Assembly: GCA_020633895.1 (NCBI GenBank)
Contig: JACKCT010000012.1
Location: 62,001 to 126,000 of the forward strand
Direction: 5' to 3'
DNA length: 64,000 nucleotides
Source: Deltaproteobacteria bacterium
GTDB taxonomy: Bacteria; Lernaellota; Lernaellaia; JACKCT01
Within the stretch, counting starts at the first letter, position 1; each line of letters opens with the position of its first letter. Position numbers and translations under genes: made by a program. Under the pieces are notes generated by a model. The model did no database searches and was not told where the DNA came from. It saw only the letters and a list, made by a program, of their open reading frames with translations. This document shows, in pieces, positions 59,991 to 64,000 of the stretch.

Positions 59991-61940
59991 ATGAAGAGTC
60001 TCGGACATTTTTTCCTGATTTTGCTGATGTGCCTCCTGACCGTCGCCACGTTCGCGTCGTGCGGCGACGACGACGATGACGACTCGGACGCCGTTTCCGA
60101 CGACGACACAGCCGACGACGATACCGTTGACGACGACACGTCCGATGACGACGACGACGATGACACCGTGACAGATGACGATACGGTCGACGACGATGAC
60201 GACGACACGACTGACGATGACGACGATACATCGGATGATGACACAGCGGACGATGATACGACGGACGACGACACCGGCGACGACGACACGGAACCCGTGT
60301 TCGCCGACGAATTCCGGGCGGTGGAGATGGGATCGGCCTCTCCGGCGTTGAAGATTGCGGCCCATGCCTGCCAGGGCTTGTACAACGACGAGTTGGGCGG
60401 TTCGGTTTACACGCTATCCAACTCCACGGACCCGATCTGGCTCGACGAGTTGGAGTTGGAACCGGTGGAGACCATCTCCGCCGCGGATTTCGTCGCCGAG
60501 TGCGCCGCGCAGTATCCGTGCGTGAAGTATGACTACACCCAGCAAGGTCTCATCCCCGCCGTCATCACCGCCGGCGTGGCCCTTCGCGCCGTTCCGGTGG
60601 ATCTGAACATGGCCGTCTCGTGCGATAATCCCGCCTTCGACGCGGCGGCGACGTTCGAAACCCTGAACACGCGCTATCTGGCGACGAAGTACGTCTACGA
60701 TAACTACATCGACGAGACGCGGGGGTTGGCGATGCTCAATCCCGGTTACTCCACGTCCGAATTCCCCTACTGGGATCCGCCCATCACCAGCGAGACGTCA
60801 CCGACGACGGTGGACTGGGCGTATTCGGCGCACCTGTTCGTCAGTTTCCTGGTCAACGGATGCGTGGACGGCAACGAGGAATCGGACCTGCTCGACGACA
60901 TCGTCAACAAGAGCCCGTGGACCGGTTTGGTCGGCGTGTACGGCTACGCCAGCTATTGGCTCGTCGCCGGCGGCTATCTCTACGAGGCGCAGACGCGGTG
61001 CCTGGACTCGGCCAATATGGGCGCGATTCCCACGGGAACCACCAACCTGTCCTTCTGGAACACGCGGCGGCTGCCGATTACGGAGCCGGGTTTCGTCGAC
61101 TCGAACGAGCTGGAAGACATCGCCTACGATCCGGAAAAAACCTACGTGGCCTTCATCATCGGCGACGGAGACAACGTCCGCTTTATCTTCGACGCGCGAC
61201 GCAGTTGGATGCGCGATCGGCTCACGACCTGCGCCGACCCGGAAGGCGCCTGCCCGCCGCTGACGTGGTCGATCTCGCCCCACCTGCACGAACTCGCGCC
61301 GGATGTGCTGGAGTGGTACTTCGAGCGGGCGCTGGAGACGGGCCACGATTATTTCACCCTGCCGCCCAGCGGCCATCTCTACGCCTACCCCGGCGCCCTC
61401 GCCGACGATATGCAGGACGTCTTTGTCACCGAAACGGAAAACGATGCGCGCCTCCTGAATGTCGGCGGAACGGTGCATTGGGAGTGGTTTAACGGCTGGG
61501 ATAGGGCCGAGAACGTCTTCCTGCCCAAATACGCGGAGAACGAGGTGGTCCAGGGGATCTTCCCGGTCAACGTCCCCTATATGTTCAATATCACGACGTG
61601 GGACGACATTGACGAAGACATCTTCTTCAAGATCATCAAGGGCGGCGACGGCGGCCGCGTCGTGATGTTCCGCCCGCGCGAATGGCGCGGCATCAACAAC
61701 AGCGGCGACGGGACGTGGACGGAAAAATACTTTATTGACACCGACCGCATGGCCGACGAACTGAGCGGCTACCCCAAGGGCACCGTCACGGTCATCTATA
61801 CGACCAGCGACGGCGGCCTGAGCCTGCAAAACGCGTTCATCCCGCTGTCGAAAAAGCTGCCGGAACACGTCGTGCTGGTCAGCGCCGACACGGCGACGCG
61901 CCTGGCCTTGGAGGCGTCGGAGGCGAATAGCGCCGACTAA
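59991..61940 (+). CDS. GxGYxYP-like domain lipoprotein with acidic tether
   Basis: This 649-residue protein has a lipoprotein signal MKSLGHFFLILLMCLLTVAT then FASC (Cys24), followed by an Asp-rich tether (26-100) of DDDT-type units. The body resembles the GxGYxYP family of putative glycoside hydrolases: VAFIIGDGDNVRFIFD, then LTWSISPHLHELAPDVLEWYFERA, and PPSGHLYAYPG in place of the GxGYxYP motif, followed by NVPYMFNITTWDD. A role in polysaccharide breakdown or modification at the cell surface is inferred. GAAAGG at seven bases supports the ATG at 59991. The stop interlocks with that of the convergent rhodanese gene. Confidence 0.82.
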   Translation: MKSLGHFFLILLMCLLTVATFASCGDDDDDDSDAVSDDDTADDDTVDDDTSDDDDDDDTVTDDDTVDDDDDDTTDDDDDTSDDDTADDDTTDDDTGDDDTEPVFADEFRAVEMGSASPALKIAAHACQGLYNDELGGSVYTLSNSTDPIWLDELELEPVETISAADFVAECAAQYPCVKYDYTQQGLIPAVITAGVALRAVPVDLNMAVSCDNPAFDAAATFETLNTRYLATKYVYDNYIDETRGLAMLNPGYSTSEFPYWDPPITSETSPTTVDWAYSAHLFVSFLVNGCVDGNEESDLLDDIVNKSPWTGLVGVYGYASYWLVAGGYLYEAQTRCLDSANMGAIPTGTTNLSFWNTRRLPITEPGFVDSNELEDIAYDPEKTYVAFIIGDGDNVRFIFDARRSWMRDRLTTCADPEGACPPLTWSISPHLHELAPDVLEWYFERALETGHDYFTLPPSGHLYAYPGALADDMQDVFVTETENDARLLNVGGTVHWEWFNGWDRAENVFLPKYAENEVVQGIFPVNVPYMFNITTWDDIDEDIFFKIIKGGDGGRVVMFRPREWRGINNSGDGTWTEKYFIDTDRMADELSGYPKGTVTVIYTTSDGGLSLQNAFIPLSKKLPEHVVLVSADTATRLALEASEANSAD

Positions 61941-62296
61941 TCGCCTGACTCGCACGGGTGATTCTCGCTCCACCAGGCGAGCATGCCGCCTTGCAGTTGG
62001 CGGGCGCGAAATCCCCAGCGGGTCATCTTTCGCACGGCGGGCAGGCTGCGGTGGGCCGAGCGGCAAATGGCGACGATCGGCCGGTCCGCGTCGAACGCGA
62101 GTGCCGCCAGGGTCGTCTGCTGAAAATCGGTAATGGGCAGATGCCGGGCCCCGGCAATGCGGCTTTGGCGAAACTCGACGACCGTGCGCACATCCACGAT
62201 CTGCACCGCCTCCCCGGCCTTCAGCGCCCGGGCCAGTTCCGTCGCGCTGATCTCCTCCACGTTACCCTTCCAAGGCACCCAATCCTTGAGTCCCAT
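61937..62296 (-). CDS. Rhodanese-like domain protein
   Basis: This 119-residue single-domain rhodanese has the phrase VQIVDVRTVVEFRQSRIAGARHLPI, active-site loop ICRSAHRS with the catalytic Cys, and the C-terminal RQLQGGMLAWW motif. It transfers sulfane sulfur or acts as a small sulfur carrier or sensor. GGAGGG seven bases before the ATG at 62296 decides the start within a longer frame. No sulfur-metabolism gene is directly adjacent; metY lies 24 kb away. Confidence 0.92.
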   Translation of the reverse strand: MGLKDWVPWKGNVEEISATELARALKAGEAVQIVDVRTVVEFRQSRIAGARHLPITDFQQTTLAALAFDADRPIVAICRSAHRSLPAVRKMTRWGFRARQLQGGMLAWWSENHPCESGD

Positions 62297-62527
62297 CGAA
62301 CGCCCTCCGTCATCGACATTCAGACATGCTTTCCCGGGGACATCAACTCGACAAATATCAAGCGCCCCCTTCGGCGATTTTTCTCGGACTCGACGTCGTG
62401 GTTTGCCACGAAAGCCGTTCCGGCGTATTTTCCCCATCATCTTGATGCCTGGGGGAATTGCCGATTCCGACGACGTTCGGAAGCTCGGAAGTTCCATTCA
62501 TCGAATTTTCGCAACGGGGAGTTTTGC

Positions 62528-63709
62528 ATGAAAGACGTGTATTTCGTCGGCGCGATCCGAACGGCCGTGGGAAAAAAGAACGGCGCCCTGTCCTCCTGGC
62601 GACCGGATGAACTTTTCGCGGAAGTCTTAAAAGGCCTGCTTGGACAAGCCTCGGTGGAACCCTCGGAAATCGAGGACGTGATCTGCGGCATCGTCACGCA
62701 GGTCGGCGAGCAGGGATTCGTGGTTCCCCGCCTGGCGTCCCTGGTCGCCGGATTTCCCGAAACGGTGCCGGGTGTCACCGTCAACCGCCAGTGCGGCAGT
62801 TCGCTGACCGCGATCAACATGGCCGCCGCCTACATCGCCTCCGGGATGCGCGACGTGGTGGTCGCCGGCGGATGCGAGATCATGAGCAAATTCGCCATCG
62901 GCGCGGAGTGGTTCGGCGCAACGCTCAACAACGGCCAACCGGCCGGCATGCCCTTCGGCCCCAAATACCTGGAACGCGTGGGGCAACTGACCGACCAGGG
63001 ACAGGCCGCGGAAATGATCGCGGAAAAATGGGGCATCTCCAAGGAGGAATGCGACGAGTTCGCCTACAACAGCCATCAACGTGCCGCCAAGGCCACGCAG
63101 AACGGGTTGTTCGATCGGGAGATCCTGCCCCTGGAGGTCGAGGACGGCGAAGGCGGCAAGCGGGTTCACAAGACCGACGAGACCATCCGGCCGGATACCT
63201 CCATGGAAAAACTGGCCGGACTCAAGACCGTGTTCGGCACCAAGATGATCACCGCCGGGAATTCCAGCCCGATCTCCGACGGCGCCTCCGCCGTCCTGAT
63301 GATGTCCGGCGACAAGGTCAAGGAACTGGGCGTCAAGCCCCTGGCGCGCTTTGTCGGCAGTGCGGTGACGGGCGCGGACCCGGTTCTCATGCTCACCGGA
63401 CCTATCCGCGCCACCGAGCTGGTCCTGAACAAGACCGGCTTGGCCATGGACGATTTGGACGTGATCGAAATCAACGAAGCGTTCAGCCCGGTCCCCTTGG
63501 CGTGGGGCAAGGAGCATCACCCGGACTGGGAGAAGGTCAACCCCAACGGCGGCGCGATCTCGCTGGGGCACCCCGTGGGCAACTCCGGCTGCCGACTGAC
63601 CGTGACGGCGATCCACGAACTGCATCGCACGCATAAGCGCTACGGGATGATCACCCTCTGCACCGGCGGCGGCATGGCCCCGGCGACGATCATCGAAAAC
63701 GTTCGGTAA
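62528..63709 (+). CDS. Acetyl-CoA acetyltransferase (thiolase)
   Basis: This 393-residue thiolase has the nucleophile Cys89 in VNRQCGSSLTAIN, His348 in GGAISLGHPVGNSG and second Cys378 in TLCTGGGMAPA. It belongs to the acetoacetyl-CoA/3-ketoacyl-CoA thiolases and would condense acetyl-CoA or cleave beta-ketoacyl-CoA. The ATG at 62528 follows GGGGAG. A membrane-protein gene begins 37 bp after its stop. Substrate chain length and direction (fatty-acid degradation or acetoacetyl-CoA synthesis) cannot be decided from the sequence. Confidence 0.94.
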   Translation: MKDVYFVGAIRTAVGKKNGALSSWRPDELFAEVLKGLLGQASVEPSEIEDVICGIVTQVGEQGFVVPRLASLVAGFPETVPGVTVNRQCGSSLTAINMAAAYIASGMRDVVVAGGCEIMSKFAIGAEWFGATLNNGQPAGMPFGPKYLERVGQLTDQGQAAEMIAEKWGISKEECDEFAYNSHQRAAKATQNGLFDREILPLEVEDGEGGKRVHKTDETIRPDTSMEKLAGLKTVFGTKMITAGNSSPISDGASAVLMMSGDKVKELGVKPLARFVGSAVTGADPVLMLTGPIRATELVLNKTGLAMDDLDVIEINEAFSPVPLAWGKEHHPDWEKVNPNGGAISLGHPVGNSGCRLTVTAIHELHRTHKRYGMITLCTGGGMAPATIIENVR

Positions 63710-63746
63710 GAAGGCGGCGAGCAAAGCCCTGAGGGAGAATCCGCGC

Positions 63747-64000
63747 GTGCGTCTGACGCCTACTCGGAAGCGGTGGATCAGTTCGGCCGGCATGCTCGTC
63801 GTGGCGATTGTCGTGGTCTCCGCCTATCAGCGCATGGTGCGTCCCCCGGACCTGAGCACGTTCTACAACGGCACCATGGAAGACATCTTCGCCCGCCGCG
63901 CGGCGACGCCGTTGCTCGTCTATTGGGGAAGGGAAATCCTTTGGGCGGGATTTCGCCTCCCGTGGACCTACATCGACGTCCTCTACGTTTTCTCGACCTT
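63747..64000 (+). CDS. Membrane protein of unknown function, 3'-truncated by the window edge
   Basis: From a GTG at 63747, preceded by GAGGGAG (63731-63737), an open frame of 84 codons runs to the right edge. It begins with a basic N terminus (VRLTPTRKRW), one transmembrane helix (about 14-25, AGMLVVAIVVVSAY), a short hydrophilic segment and a second, weaker hydrophobic region. It starts 37 bp after the thiolase stop and could be co-transcribed. Too little is visible to assign a family. Confidence 0.6.
   Translation, partial: MRLTPTRKRWISSAGMLVVAIVVVSAYQRMVRPPDLSTFYNGTMEDIFARRAATPLLVYWGREILWAGFRLPWTYIDVLYVFST

Noticed and set aside
59822-60385. A Ser/Val-rich minus-strand frame opposite the second acidic tether
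   Set aside because: Same artefact as above; the plus-strand lipoprotein has a clear lipobox, a ribosome-binding site and a conserved body.

Overview
The window is high-GC, gene-dense bacterial chromosome from a Gram-negative, didermic organism. Evidence includes an RND pump with a TolC-type outer-membrane factor, a DUF481-type outer-membrane protein, LemA/HtpX, creD and many lipoproteins. Large secreted lipoproteins with (Asp-Asp-Asp-Thr-X)n tethers directly after the lipid cysteine, together with sigma-54 signalling and multi-PAS hybrid kinases, suggest a deltaproteobacteria-like lineage such as Myxococcota, Bradymonadota or a related candidate phylum. No marker gene here fixes the taxon. 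No rRNA, tRNA, CRISPR array, insertion sequence or phage gene was found.

Layout. 1-3.2 kb: a histidine kinase (cut by the left edge) and a sigma-54 response regulator, followed by a strong -24/-12 promoter that drives a small membrane protein and a lone receiver domain. 3.4-9.9 kb: a MATE exporter, a rhomboid/DUF1475/LmbE operon on the minus strand, and a large soluble hybrid sensor kinase. 10.0-16.7 kb: a tetR-OMF-MFP-RND efflux operon with a palindromic operator and a textbook terminator. 16.8-20.6 kb: creD divergent from a creB/creC-like two-component pair, with four 11-bp-spaced repeats between them. 20.6-28.6 kb: an alpha/beta hydrolase, a DMT transporter, and modA-modB-modC translationally coupled behind a giant duplicated CPBP-protease-like membrane protein. 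28.7-34.2 kb: an amidohydrolase, a beta-propeller-like lipoprotein, a desaturase with its TetR regulator and operator, and an HTTM-domain pair. 34.3-37.8 kb: lemA-htpX-like genes and a membrane-anchored MsrB. 38-44 kb: metY, a zinc-ribbon protein, a saccharopine-dehydrogenase-like reductase, an MFS transporter and an M19 dipeptidase. 44.3-50.8 kb: DUF2333, a VTT-domain protein, an alpha/beta hydrolase, DUF481, a marR-methyltransferase pair with a perfect operator, an SGNH hydrolase and a tiny twin-CX3C lipoprotein.

51-62 kb is the most distinctive part. It holds four secreted proteins with very acidic low-complexity segments: two metallophosphoesterase lipoproteins, one GxGYxYP-like lipoprotein, and one soluble protein that carries its acidic tract at the C terminus and ends in Ser-Gly-Cys-Gly-Cys. 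A fifth, milder example lies at 29.6 kb. Between them is a methyltransferase / UbiA-prenyltransferase / membrane-glycosyltransferase operon that looks like envelope glycan synthesis. The right edge has a rhodanese, a thiolase and the start of a membrane protein. Genes are tightly packed, with many 4-bp ATGA, TTGA or TAATG start/stop overlaps and four convergent pairs whose stop codons interlock.
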